Positions 31,263 to 44,300 of a stretch of 64,000 nucleotides of DNA are shown here, piece by piece (positions within the stretch are counted from its first letter, which is position 1; each line of letters starts with the position of its first letter). Where the stretch lies: contig JAOWCC010001589.1 of assembly GCA_030867875.1 (NCBI GenBank), forward strand, positions 86,823,537 to 86,887,536, read 5' to 3'. Made by a program: the position numbers and the translations under genes. Under the pieces are notes generated by a model. The model was not told the DNA's origin and made no database searches. It saw nothing but the letters and a program-made list of their open reading frames with translations. The stretch comes from Actinernus sp. WN-2022. Lineage: Eukaryota; Cnidaria; Anthozoa; Actiniaria; Actinernidae.

Positions 31263-32400
31263 TCCGCATTACTGGAGGCCGTTCACTTTGTTCAGCTTTA
31301 TACAAAGGGTTATTAGCAGAAGTTGAATACCTGCTGGCTGTTCAGGCAGCCCAACCAAGAAAGGGGAGGAGCGTCTGGAATATGCTACATGAACAGCCGC
31401 CTCACTCCTACGTACAAAGGAATCAATACGAGGCTCCGTGCATAGTGCTCAGTCGTTCGTGACAAACTACAGAATTAAGTGCCGACCGAAATATTGGAAG
31501 AAAAAACTACCGTTGAATCAGCCTTAGCCTGAGAGCCTGGAACAGGCTATTCCCATTCCCTTCCAATTTACTTACCACAGGTAACCCAATCCTGAAAAGT
31601 AGACTAGCTGCGGGGGTGCGCACTGAATCCTGGGATCCTGCCAGCGCCTTGATGCGATTCGGGTTAGACGCGTTTTAGCAATTTAGGTTAGAGTTGATGT
31701 GAGTTGTGATCTTTAAAAATACAGTAAATAGCTTGTATTATTCAAGAAAAGACTGATAGACGTGACATCAAATGGTCACGATCGCGTTGATCACAGACTA
31801 GGCTATACAAGCCTCCTTTTGACCAGACAGAGACCATGTGGATACTAGGTAAGAAGAAGTAGAAACTTTCTATATATTTATAAACTTATGCCATATAAAG
31901 GTTTATTTTTATAGGCTTTTGCGACCTACCAAGAAAGGACCCCTTGTAAACAGGCCCTGTAAGAAACCCGATAATAAATTTGAATTGCATATCATTTTCA
32001 GCATTTTGCATTATAGTATGCTAATAGTACCATCCCAATGAAATGTTTTGTTTACCGCAATGTAGCCTTACGTATCTATGTCCCGGTATCAACTGATAAG
32101 TGACAATTTAACTCAGGGGGGTAGTGTTGAGTCAGGTGAGGAAAACTATAGAATAAAGATCTTTGTCTATTCAATTATTATTTTGTTGATATATTCGACA
32201 ACAGAACATTAGTTTTATTGCAAGTAAAAGGTTTTGGTGTGTTAATTGGCTCTTTGTTGTTTCTCAAATAAAAACTTTAACGAAAAGCCCAAGGGACCCT
32301 AGCCTCTGCTTTGCAGACATATTTTTTCACTCTCATAAGTTTGAAGAAAAAAGTAGCCTCTGCTTACCCGAGCGCTTAATTAGTTTCCAATATGTACACC
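31263..32400. other. Intergenic, nothing recognised
   Basis: Read in both directions without finding a conserved protein, RNA gene or repeat boundary. Upstream flank of the CUB-domain gene. Confidence 0.4.
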
Positions 32401-32559
32401 TCATTGTGTTATGGACCAATCAGATTTTACCTTCCATATCCTGGAAAGTGACGTAATGTTGCATTTAAAAGGAATTCAGACAATACATTTCTCATGGCCC
32501 CACACAGTACCTTTCACCTTGAACATAAAATTCCAATTTCTTTCCTTGTTACAAAAAAT

Positions 32560-33235
32560 ACGTTGCTTAAACTACTCACATACAATGCCTACATTGTTCC
32601 AAATCTTATTTTGTGTACAATTATAGAATACCCTGCATGTCGAAAGATCACTTCAAAACTGTGCCAAAACTGTGCCAAGTTCTCCATTATAGTGCAGGTG
32701 TATGTAGAGTCGTTCTATGAATGACTTTTGGTCGAAAATGGTTAGTTTTTTTTTCAGGGTTAGGCTTTTAGAAGGTTTGTATGAAAATTTGAGAAATTGA
32801 ATTATTAATGATCCAACTTGCTGGGTATTCTATAATTATTCCTTATTTTGGACCCACACCAAAAAAATGTGTTTTACAAAGGAGAAATTAGGGAAGTTTG
32901 TGTTATTTGTAGTGCAAGCCTGGGGCCAGAGTGTTTCCATGGCAACATCATAATTTGCACAATGATGTGTATTTTCCATAGTACCTGTACCACATATGTG
33001 CAGAGTTTCAATAGTTTTTATCCAATATTTGTAGAGATATTCTTCATTTGTGATTTGTCTCCAAGGCTGTGCAAACGATATGACGTCATAGGTCATCTCA
33101 TTTGCATATTACAAAAACCTGAATATCTCTGAAATGAGATGAGATGTTGACAAATGGAAAATGGCATTCCTTATTTCGAAAGCATTTTAACATTAGCTCA
33201 ACTTAATTTTCGCTTCATATGCACTTTAAAGCACA
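32560..33235. mobile_element. Half of a long-inverted-repeat (foldback) element
   Basis: The segment running through TTTGGACCCACACC, GGCCAGAGTGTTTCCATGGC, TTTGTAGAGATATTC and TTTCGAAAGCATTTTAACAT to CTTCATATGCACTTTAAA corresponds to one arm of the foldback at 43055-43865. It lies just upstream of the CUB gene. Confidence 0.75.
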
Positions 33236-33402
33236 TGTATTAATTAATATTGATGTGGCATTGTACCCTTCCCCTCCCTTCACTTAACCCATTCACTCCT
33301 AATAGCACCCTGAAAGAGCTGGCATTTCCAGTTAATCTAGCTCCAATTCTAGATAAGCTGAAAATCAGATGGTTTTCTGCAATACTATTTATTATCAATT
33401 TC

Positions 33403-33478
33403 ATGAAAATTTCAGTTACCATAGCAACAGTTGCTGTGTTGGTAATGACAGAAATATCTGCAGCAAGTACTAGCACAG
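33403..33478 (+). CDS. CUB gene exon 1 (signal peptide)
   Basis: Encodes MKISVTIATVAVLVMTEISA then ASTST; basic start, hydrophobic core, small residues at the cleavage site. Donor CACAG/GTGAGC, phase 1, matching exon 2. An upstream in-frame ATG at about 33250 would put 51 residues before the signal and is disfavoured. Confidence 0.75.
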
Positions 33479-35309
33479 GTGAGCTGTCAATCTGCATGTG
33501 GAAGTTCCATGGGTCCCTGGTAGTGTATAATAATATTTGTAGATCAGTAATTTCTCATTCATGGATGCAGTAGTTTTCTTTGCCCAAGCCCATATGTTTG
33601 TTATTACCACATTCAAACACTACAACAACAATCCACACCCATGCACCCACCAGCAGCCACAGCAACAGCCACAGCAGCAATGATGCAGCCACAGTAACAG
33701 CCACAACAACAACAATAGCAGTGCCATTATTTAGAAGCAGGACTGTGATGCTTATACACAACATATCACAGAGAAAAAAAAAAGGGAATTTGCCAAAACC
33801 CATCTGACATTAATGGGAAGAATTCATGCAACTTTTCTGGTAAAAGTCTCTTCCCATTATGTCAGATGGGTTTTGGCGAATTCCCATTAAGTTTACTTTT
33901 TATTTTTTTCCTCTGTATAACAAGACATTACAGTGTTCTTAACATTGTACAAGTACTTGATGCCATTATATTATATTCAAGGCTGTAGGTTGTTTATATT
34001 ATTTTGAAGATGTGAAGGGACAGGGAGATTGATCAAAGACATCAATGCACAAACAGAGTTTGAATGAGACTATGTAATACTAAAAATATTCTTTTATTAG
34101 TTTGAACCTATTTAGTTCCAGAAAAAGAAACAATAGTATGCTTCCTTGGGGCATCAGGATTGCTGAATGCTTTCCACTTAAAGAGTTAACTAATACTTTT
34201 CAGTCATGCATGGAATTTTATACATTTAATAACCTCTCATTTATTCATTTATAGAGTCAAATTATTTTACACACTGCAACAAGATTGGCAGTCCTTATGC
34301 CTTAAATGCATCAGTGTACAATACAACAACTTTGCGACCTTATAAATTCAACTTCAGCATCCCAAAAGACCAGCGAGAGTGTATATTCATCATAGAGGCA
34401 CCACAAGGCTACAATGTCAATTTAGAGATTCAGTACTTCCAACAAGACCACTGTCCATACAAACACCTTGAAATTTATGATGGAAATTCAGCCAAAAGTG
34501 ATGTGATTCTTTCATCCTGTAGCGACTGGCTATACAGAAGCCTATATCCATTGTTCTCTTCAGACCAGTATCTCTATGTGCATTTCACCAATTCATACTT
34601 CGATTTGAATTTTGGTGGCCTAGCTTATCTGAAGTTCATGGCTACCAGACCAGGTTAGTATGAATAATACCTCATTCACATCAACTATACATGTTTTATA
34701 AGTAAATTAAGTTTATCTAGCTAGCTCCTATCCTGAATGTGTTTAGTTATGCAGGATAAAAGAGGTTGTTTAGTTAAAGAATGTCAGTTTGAAACTAGTG
34801 TAGCACCAGCTAGTTTTAACAATGAGGTATTATTAATATTTTAAACTTTTTACTAAGTACGTAAAACTACCTGTGTTTGAGAAAATTACAGTTAATTACA
34901 AGTATTCAGTGAAACAGAAATATATAAACCTTAATAATATTATCATCATAAACTGACAACTATTCTACCCCCCCCCCCCCCCCCCCCCCAAAAAAAGGGC
35001 ACAATAAGTTATCAGTAATCTACCAATACCGGCAGAAGCTGAGGGTGAGCGTGGTAGTAAAAATAGAACAAGCAATTGTTAACTACCGGTATATATGTGG
35101 CAAATGCAGCCAATATAAACCTGGTATAATAAGTATATTATATTAATGTGAATTATAATTATATCAGCATTTCTATATAACATAATCACACAAGTACTGT
35201 ATATTTTATTTTTTTAACTCTTAACAAATATATATTGTAAATATTTTAATTAGCTCTCAACAAATAAATTGTAATATATTTAACTCATGGAAATGCTGTC
35301 TAATAAACC

Positions 35310-35344
<35 letters not shown>

Positions 35345-38300
35345 TACAATACTGTGTCCCATATTTAGACTAATATTAATGAGCCCTTACTCTTTTATAT
35401 ACCATAGGTGCGTCTATATTTTTTAAGGCCCTTTTAAATACCTAAAGGACAGTTTTCCTTACCCTTTTCTATACTTCAATTCGTGAAATCCATACCCTTT
35501 TATATACCTCCAGCCTGAAAAGGTACCCCTTTTGGGCGGAGCCTCCCCGTATAGTCCATTATAGGAAGTAACCCCCCCCGGTTACCAACGTTAAATAAAG
35601 TTACTTTAGTTTACTTTACTTTAACCATACAAATTACTGTATTTTTGCCAGGCTGAAAAAATATGGTCATTATATCAGGAACTTCGTTATAACCGGGTTC
35701 ATTATAAGCTTGTTGGTCACAATAATAAATGATTTGAGCCCATTACAATGTATGTTAACACCTGTGCCTTACATATATCTCCTTTTTAGGATCAACTTGC
35801 TCACTGCAAAATACCCCTGACATCAACAACAATATTATCACCACAGGGAGTAGTGGAGAACTTAAAGTCCCATGGCCCAGGTCAGCCAAGTTGATTTACT
35901 GTGGTTGGAGAATCTCAGTTCCTGATGGCTACTTTGTACAACTAAATATCCCAAATCTCAAGGGAAATAAAACAGATGATTACAAATGTTTAAGATTTGA
36001 AGCATACGACAACAAGGCAAGTCAAAGCAACGCAAAGCAACGCAATGCCATTGCATATCAGATACAATTTGGATGTGAATATTATACTTATGATATCAAC
36101 TACATATATGTAAGATAAATCAACCTATTATCAGACAGTTTACCTGATCGCTTCCAAATCAACCGGTAAATTTGGCACGCTGCAAGTGGGAAAAGTCCTT
36201 TGTGTGGGGGGCTAAGAAGGACTTTGAGAAAGTCTAGAATAACCGTTGTTAATGGCTTGTTGCATTAGTTGTTTTATAGGCTGCTTAATTCTACACTGTG
36301 CTATAAATTGTGTTCAAGTTCATATTCTTATAATAAACCGTTTCTTTGCGATAACTTACCTTTCCTTGGACCAATTTTCAGATGGCGCAGACGGTACGAG
36401 GACCTCCGCTCTCACTTCCTTGAGGGGGTCTGAAAATTAGGCTAACCTTTCCTTTGCTTTTTTCACTATAAATTTGATCGCTTAACGACTCGGCAAGTTA
36501 AAGCTTGTTCAAAAGGAATTCCCACCACTGCTGCAGATGCACGCCAGTTTGTCATGCTTCATCTGCTGGCTGTCCAATAATAGTAACAATAAGTATTGAT
36601 AATAGGTATCGCAGGTTACTCTCTCGGCAACGGAAAATCGCCACAGGATGTGATAAAGTATATTCACGAGATAAAGGATGACCGTTAAAGTGGAGTGGTG
36701 GAGTTGTGCTGCTTTCGGGTTTTATTTTATTAACTTTTTGCTGAATTGCATGGTCGCTGCAATGAAGTACAGCACGAGGAAGGAGCGCCATTTCTGCAAC
36801 ATTTAAACCTTTAAAAGTCTCTTATTTCAATGAATTTTGAAAGTCAAGAAACAAGATGATAGGGTTAGTATCTATATAAAGTGAACAGTCTCAGACTGGC
36901 TTGAAAACCTTTTTGTGTGCCGGCCTCCTCGATCTAGGGAGATATTTATTTGTTTACATGCGTGCCTGAGAATAGGTTCTGTCCGATAATAGGTTGACTT
37001 ATGTACTTACCAGCAGCCATCTCCGGGAGGGGGGGATCCTTCTATCAAATGATATGTGGGCATCCCACAGCATTTGCTTATCTTGTAGCCAGTTTTTAGC
37101 CCGGGACTGGGGAACTAGATCCTTTTTGCGCTTTCCTCAAGGATACCCGGGGATCGACCCATGGGATTTGAAAAAAATTGGTCTGTGGTTTCGTCTTTCA
37201 GAACACATGGAATCTAATCAGACATCGAACAACTCAGTTGGTTATGGAACAGTTGCAAGTAAAGAATGTTTGTGCCCCCAATCAAAATTCCCATACGAAC
37301 GTCTGTAAAATTATCCGAAATTTTCCGAGTTTGTGGGCCTATAACTTTGCTCTTATTCAAGATATAACTCTCAAATTTGGGATTTTGACTAACTTCGAGG
37401 TACTCTTTTCAGCAGTATCGATGGTTTTGCTGTTATACGTATATATCAAAAGTTCAAAGAAACTGTGGAAGGTCTATTAAGTTGTATTTAAGCCAACTTT
37501 GGGCTCCTATAGAATGTTCTCGATTAGTGTGCACCTTTTTGTAAGGACAATGTTTTCATATATCTTTCTTTGTCCGTTTTCTTTCTAGTTTGGTGTATCA
37601 CCAAAGATATTTCGTACAAACTGCGCCTATGATAGAGAGGAATTGCCTACTGTGTTGTATTCTACAGGGAGATACCTAACTATCCGCTACTCTGCACTGT
37701 TTGATCCCAATAAGTCAACTGGTCCATTACTGGCATCCTTTACTTCTGTTAAACAAAGTATGTTCATTGTATATAACTAACAAAGTGCCCCTCAACCCCA
37801 ACGTTTTTATTTATTTTTTCGAAAATAGGAGGTAATTTGGAGTAATTCTGCGAGAGAATAAAATGAATTTGCGTTAATCCTTGGTTTTTATTTAGTGTTT
37901 AAAGACAGCAAAATCCCATGTGCAGTGGCGCACTTCCTAATTATGGCATTTATGATAATTAAAAGCTGTGGGGAGTTATGGGTCTCGTGACGTAAGTGAA
38001 GGGAGAGCATCTGTTTCAGTTGTCAAAATTGACAAAGAGAAGTCGGAATAGTTGGAAGTAGCTGAATTTAGGGGGTTTTAGACACTATTAAAGGCTTTTT
38101 CCATGGAGCAATCGCAAACAGAGACCATATGTTTACTAACTTCTAGTGAATTTCTTCCATCACCTACGTCACTCATCCCCGGTTTTTGTAACAGGTCTAA
38201 TGGTGGCGCTTTGTCATCAGAATCAGGTATACAATAGCACATAAAAAATCAAAGATTAACGCAAAACATTTTTTTGCAGCATTACTGAAAATTACCTCTT

Positions 38301-41300
38301 CAAAAATAAAATTTTGAAAATGGGGTTGAGGGACACTTTAAGTAGACTGTACAACTTTAAACATATACTTAAGGTTTAAAGACTGTCATGAATATTTTAT
38401 TAACAAATACAGGCATGCGCAGCTGACTGTACAATGACTGACTGTATGCGCTGACTGTACAATGAATGACAAATAATGAATTATTACTGCACGAAGCTGA
38501 ATGCAGTATGAAGAAATGTTGAGTTCATCGTACAGTCGGCAAGTGGCTGTATTTGTCAAGAAGACAACCATAAAGTATCTAATTCATTTAATATTCTAAC
38601 TAAGCGTGACTGACTGTACAATGACTGACTGTATGCGCTGACTGTACAATGAATGACAAATAGAATGCAGTATGAAGAAATGTTGAGTTCGTCGTACAGT
38701 CGGCAAGTGACTGTATTTGTCAATAAGCTAAGACAACCATAAAGTAATAATCTAACCCTTTTAATATTCTAACTAAGTGTGACTGACTCTACAATGACTG
38801 ACTGTTGCGCTGACTGTACAATGAATGCCAAATAATGAATACTGCATGAAGCTGAATGCAGTATGAAGAAATGTTGAATTCATTGTACAGTCGGCAAGTA
38901 ACTGTATTTGTCAATAAGACAACCAATAAGCATCTAACCCTTTTAATATTCTAACTAAGCATGCTGTGGTCTAGGCTTCAGACACCAATAACGTTTTTTT
39001 TTCTAATTCGAACCACTCGTACAAAGTCCTGGTTGCATCACTGTGTCAACGTTTCATTTTAGTGTGACTGTAGATAATGGTGGTTAAGCTAATATTAAAC
39101 AAGTTTAATATTCTAACTTCATGCACAGTACAAAGTCCAAGCAGGTGATTGGCTATTGACAGTGCTTTATTGGGTGAAGCCGGGCATGTTTGTCTGGAAA
39201 TATTTCAACAAATATTGTGCATTAGAATTAAATCACACTACTTAATTAGCAGTAGTGGGTGGAAAATGATAAATTCTTTGTAATGGCAGTATATATTTGA
39301 AAACCCATTTTAAAAAAAGGAAAGGAAAGATCTTCCCAGAGTACGCTCGTCACAGAAAAAACCATGTCCCCCTTCGAAATGTCACATGGCCACTTTCATT
39401 GGTTGGCCTAATATTCAGAATTTTACGGTACTAGGCAAACGAGGAAACATTGGTGAATTTTACGGTACTATATAGGCAAACAAGGAAACATTGCTTAATT
39501 TTACTGTACTAGGCAAACGAGGAAACATTGGTGAATTTTACGGTACTAGGCAAACAAGGAAACATTGGTGAATTTTACTGTACTAGGCAAATGAGGAAAC
39601 ATTGCTGAATTTTACTGTACTAGGCAAACGAGGATACATTGGTGAATTTCAGTGTTGCTTCAGTGAGCTACCGGAAAACATTTGTTGCAGAAGCAAAATT
39701 TGCTTCCGCAACATGTTTCACGTGCGGGCCAACGAGGACACTGAAATTCACTAATCATTGCGCAATAGTGTTTCTTCGTTTGCCCCAGTCTAACGTTAAA
39801 ACTGTTGTGTATATCTGTTGCCAGGTGTAAAGGGCGCGTGTGGGCCAGGCAAACCCAGTGTGATTGAAATCTCAGGAGAGTTTGGAGCCTTTTCCACGAA
39901 TGACATATCCCGCTTCAAAGATTACAATGACTCTATTGACTGCACCTGGCTGGTGACCGTACCACAGGGTTCCCACATCAAAGTTTCGCTACAATCTTTG
40001 AGTTTTCGTTCGTTTACTGGTGACATAGTCGAGGTGAGGGATGGGTCCAAAGGTGAGAGTAAGTTATTGCGTAAATCGTGTTCAACTTCCATGCAAGGCT
40101 GGCCAGTGTACTCTAGTGGACGACATGTGCGGATCAGAGTGACAAGGGCTGCTAATAGGAAACACAGCTTCTTCTACGGCAACTATCAGGCTGTCTCTAC
40201 TGGTAAGTCAATGAGAAAGTTACCTGTGTCGGCAAATGAGGTGGAGTTGGCGTGATATTTTAGGGCTGACTAGCGAATGAGACGGGTCGGGTGGAACTTC
40301 TCGAAATGAGCGACAGTATTGGCCTACCCAACAATAGAAAACACCCTAACCTTTAGAAAGTGCAGTACGAAAACAATAGAAGTATAGTATTATGGGTGCA
40401 ATCAGAATACAGATCTCGAGAGGTTCCTCAATGAGACCTCGACTTCCTAACAATAACCACAGTACCAACCACACAGTTAGTTAGCTGATAGAATGTGACC
40501 AAGTGTCGAAACAACTGGCAAACCTTGTTTTAGAGCATGTGTATTGACGGTAGCATTGATGTTTATATTTTGTGACAGGCGAGTTTCTTCTTCGTTCGAC
40601 AAAATATAACATATCACCTACAGAGTTGCAAAACTGGAACTTTGAGTCCCCAACAGCTCGGCTAATCGAGAGGCAGTGTTTAAACGGTCACCAACAGCTC
40701 GGCTAATCGAGAGGCAGTGTTTAAACGGTCACCAACAGCTCGGCTAATCGAGAGGCAGTGTTTAAACGGTCACCAACAGCTCGGCTAATCAAGAGGCAGT
40801 GTTTAAATGGTCACCAACAGCTCGGCTAAACGAGAGGCAGTGTTTAAACGGTCACCAACAGCTCGGCTAATCAAGAGGCAGTGTTTAAACGGTCACCAAC
40901 AGCTCGGCTAAACGAGAGGCAGTGTTTAAACGGTCACCAACAGCTCGACTAAACGAGAGGCAGTGTTTAAACGGTCACCAACAGCTCGGCTAATCGAGAG
41001 GCAGTGTTTAAACGGTCACCAACAGCTCGGCTAAACGAGAGGCAGTGTTTAAACGGTCACCAACAGCTCGGCTAAACGAGAGGCAGTGTTTAAACGGTCA
41101 CCAACAGCTCGGCTAAACGAGAGGCAGTGTTTAAACGGTCACCAACAGCTCGGCTAATCGAGAGGCAGTGTTTAAACGGTCACTAACAGCTCGGCTAATC
41201 AAGAGGCAGTGTTTAAACGGTCACCAACAGCTCGGCTAATCAAGAGGCAGTGTTTAAACGGTCAACAACAGCTCGGCTAATCAAGAGGCAGTGTTTAAAC

Positions 41301-44300
41301 GGTCAACAACAGCTCGGCTAATCAAGAGGTAGTGTTTAAACGGTCAATACTGCATATGCTCATAAAATTAGGTTTTTGTTATGGTCAGGTTAGATGGCTG
41401 AATGAAAACAAAATAATATTTAACAAGATCCGAATGCAGTAAATTTTGCAGGCTGCAGTATTATTTCAGGTAATAACAACAATTCCTTTCTCGCAGACTT
41501 CAAAACATGATCAGGCTGAAATGTTTTCATTATTGAAACAAAGCAACAAGCAAAATACAACGTCAATGAAAGTTTCATTAAACAGGAAGTACCGGTATAA
41601 AAGTGGCCAGGCCACTGACACCTTCAGTTGTCACTCAGCCTTTGTCCTTGATGCTCCGCTTGAGTGCTTCGTACTGATTGCTTATCGCGCGAAATTCAGA
41701 TTAAGTAATGGTCCACGCAAGAGGTAGGCAGAAGTATGTGGTGAAGATACAATTTGCTTTCCCCACTGAAGAATTTTCTGTTTTTCATACTGACAACTCC
41801 TCAACCCCTAAATGATAAATTTCTGAAATCAAATCCACTAAAACTGTGTTTGAAACTACCTTCCTTTTGTGTGAAAACATTTCGTCCAATCAGAAGAGTC
41901 CAAAACAATAACCAAGAAAGCTTTCAATTTAAAAATGTTCCCCATGTTGAATTTTCTCATTTAAAATTATGAGAGTTTTCACTAGATGCAATTCAAATCT
42001 GTTTTAAAAACTGATATTCTTCAGGTTTTGATATATTATGATGTTTGAGCCAATGAGGTGGACGATTGAAACACTACTACAATTAGCACCGGCATGGTTT
42101 TTGAGCAGTTCTGATAAAACATTCAAAATTCGCTATCTTTGTTATTTATGTATGAAATACCCTATAACTTTGGAATAATACAGTAATCGTGTGTCTTAAC
42201 ATTTAAGTATCGGTATTTTGGTGTTTTGAAGGTCATGTGACTTTAAGGCTGACAAAACAAAGAAATCAAAATGGGGTGGCGGAAGTTATTGTTTTGTTTC
42301 AGATTTTCGGTTCGAAATGTTAAGCTTGTTATGGGAAATGAGACTGTGTCCGGAATGGTTGACTTTTTATCACTGAAGAGGATATAAATGGCGAAAAATG
42401 GTTCCAAGAATAGGTCACGTGACCTGTTTTCTATATTTTCGCCTTAACAGTCTATCAGTGTCAACCATTCCGAACTGATCTTTAAAGTCAACCACAACTG
42501 TAACCAGATAAACACAAAATCGTTACTTAAAATATACAATGCACCACCCCGTTTTTAGTTTAATTTTCAACTTTTTGTGATCACGTGTGTGGTCACGTGA
42601 TAGACATTTTACCAAAATTTTATATTAGGACGACTAAAAACGCTGAGATCAGTTATAACGACTATTGTTCTAGGATTTGAGCAAATTCAAGTGACTCTAT
42701 TCAACAAAATAGCTGTAGCCTCGTTTTCATGTTCAAACCATGCCTTAACATGCTTGAGACCTCTTGTGTGGACCATATATAACTTAATGAACAGCAATGT
42801 TTAACTTCAAAGTAAGGGCTACAGAGTTGTAAACAGTCGTTAAATACCATTGGCAAATCATTAATGAACAACTATCTCTGTTCAGTTTTTATAGCTTGTT
42901 TAATTTTAGACCTGAGAAATTTAGAATTCTAACATGAGAGGCCTGATCTGCTTGCTTGCTTTCTTCATTGCTCTGCAATTTGAATTTCAAATTTCGATTT
43001 GAGTTCCAACGACAAGAGGAGGGGCTAGCCCTGGCTATTATACCGAAACTTCCTGCCTAAAGTTCATATGAAGCGAAAATTAAGTTGAGCTAATGTTAAA
43101 ATGCGTTCGAAATGAGGAATAATGACATTTTCCGTTTGTCAACATCTCATCTCGTTTCAGAGATATTCAGGTTTTTGTAATATGCAAATGAGATGACACG
43201 TCATATTGTTTGCACAGCCTTGGTGACAATCACAAAATCAAGAATATCTCTACAAATATTGGATAAAAACTATTGAAACTCTGCACATATGTGGTACTAT
43301 GGAAAATACACATCACTGTGCAAATTATGGTGTTGCCATGGAAACACTCTGGCCCCAGGCTTCCACTACAAATAACACAAACTTCCCTAATTTCTCCTTT
43401 GTCAAACACAATTTGTTTGGTGTGGGTCCAAAATAAGATTTGGAACAATGTAGGCATTGTATGTGAGTAGTTTAAGCAACTTATATTTAAATTGTAACAA
43501 GGAAAGAAATTGTAATTTTATGTTCAAGGTGAAAGATGTGTGGGGCCATGAGAGTTTCCATGACAACACCATAATTTGCACAATGATGTGTACTTTTCAT
43601 AGTGTCATACATGTGCAAAGTTTCAGTGATTGTTCAATATTTGTAGAGATATTCATCATTTTGTGATTTGTCTCCAGGCTGTGCAAACAATATGACGCCA
43701 TACATTGTAGGTCATTCATTTGCATATTACAAAAAACCTGAATATCTCTGAAACGAGATGGGATGTTGACCAACAGAAAATGTCATTATTCCTCATTTCG
43801 AAAGCATTTTAACATTAGATCAACTTAATTTTCTCTTCATGTGCACTTTAAGTCACAATAAAACACTCATGGTCCAACTTCAACATTGTTGTCCTTCATT
43901 TATGAAGACTGTCATTTGATTAATATTGGGACATTTTTTGTTTCCTAAATGTTTTTAGAACTTTGCAAATTGATTATGACCTATTTTAAAGCAAGCTTTT
44001 TCATGTCCTTATTTTGTAGTTCCTAACACTAACACCGAGGGTATCTGTTCAGTGTCAAACACACATGAGATCAACAACAACATTGTGATGACAGGCAACT
44101 CTGGCACCTTCCAGGGACCTTCAGGCTCTGCGGTGACATGCACCTGGAAGATAACGGCCCCAGTCGGTCGAATTGTCAAGCTGTCTCTCAAACAATATCG
44201 ATTCCAGTGCTCGGCGAGTGAATCCCTCGTAGTCCGGCTCCCAAACAATGGTAAAACCATCTGGACATCAGAGTGCAGTAACACAGTCTCTAGTAAGGCT

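Noticed and set aside
33555..33807. Small Ser/Thr-rich or Val/Leu-rich proteins on opposite strands
   Set aside because: CAN-type trinucleotide-like low-complexity DNA in CUB intron 1; no conserved feature.
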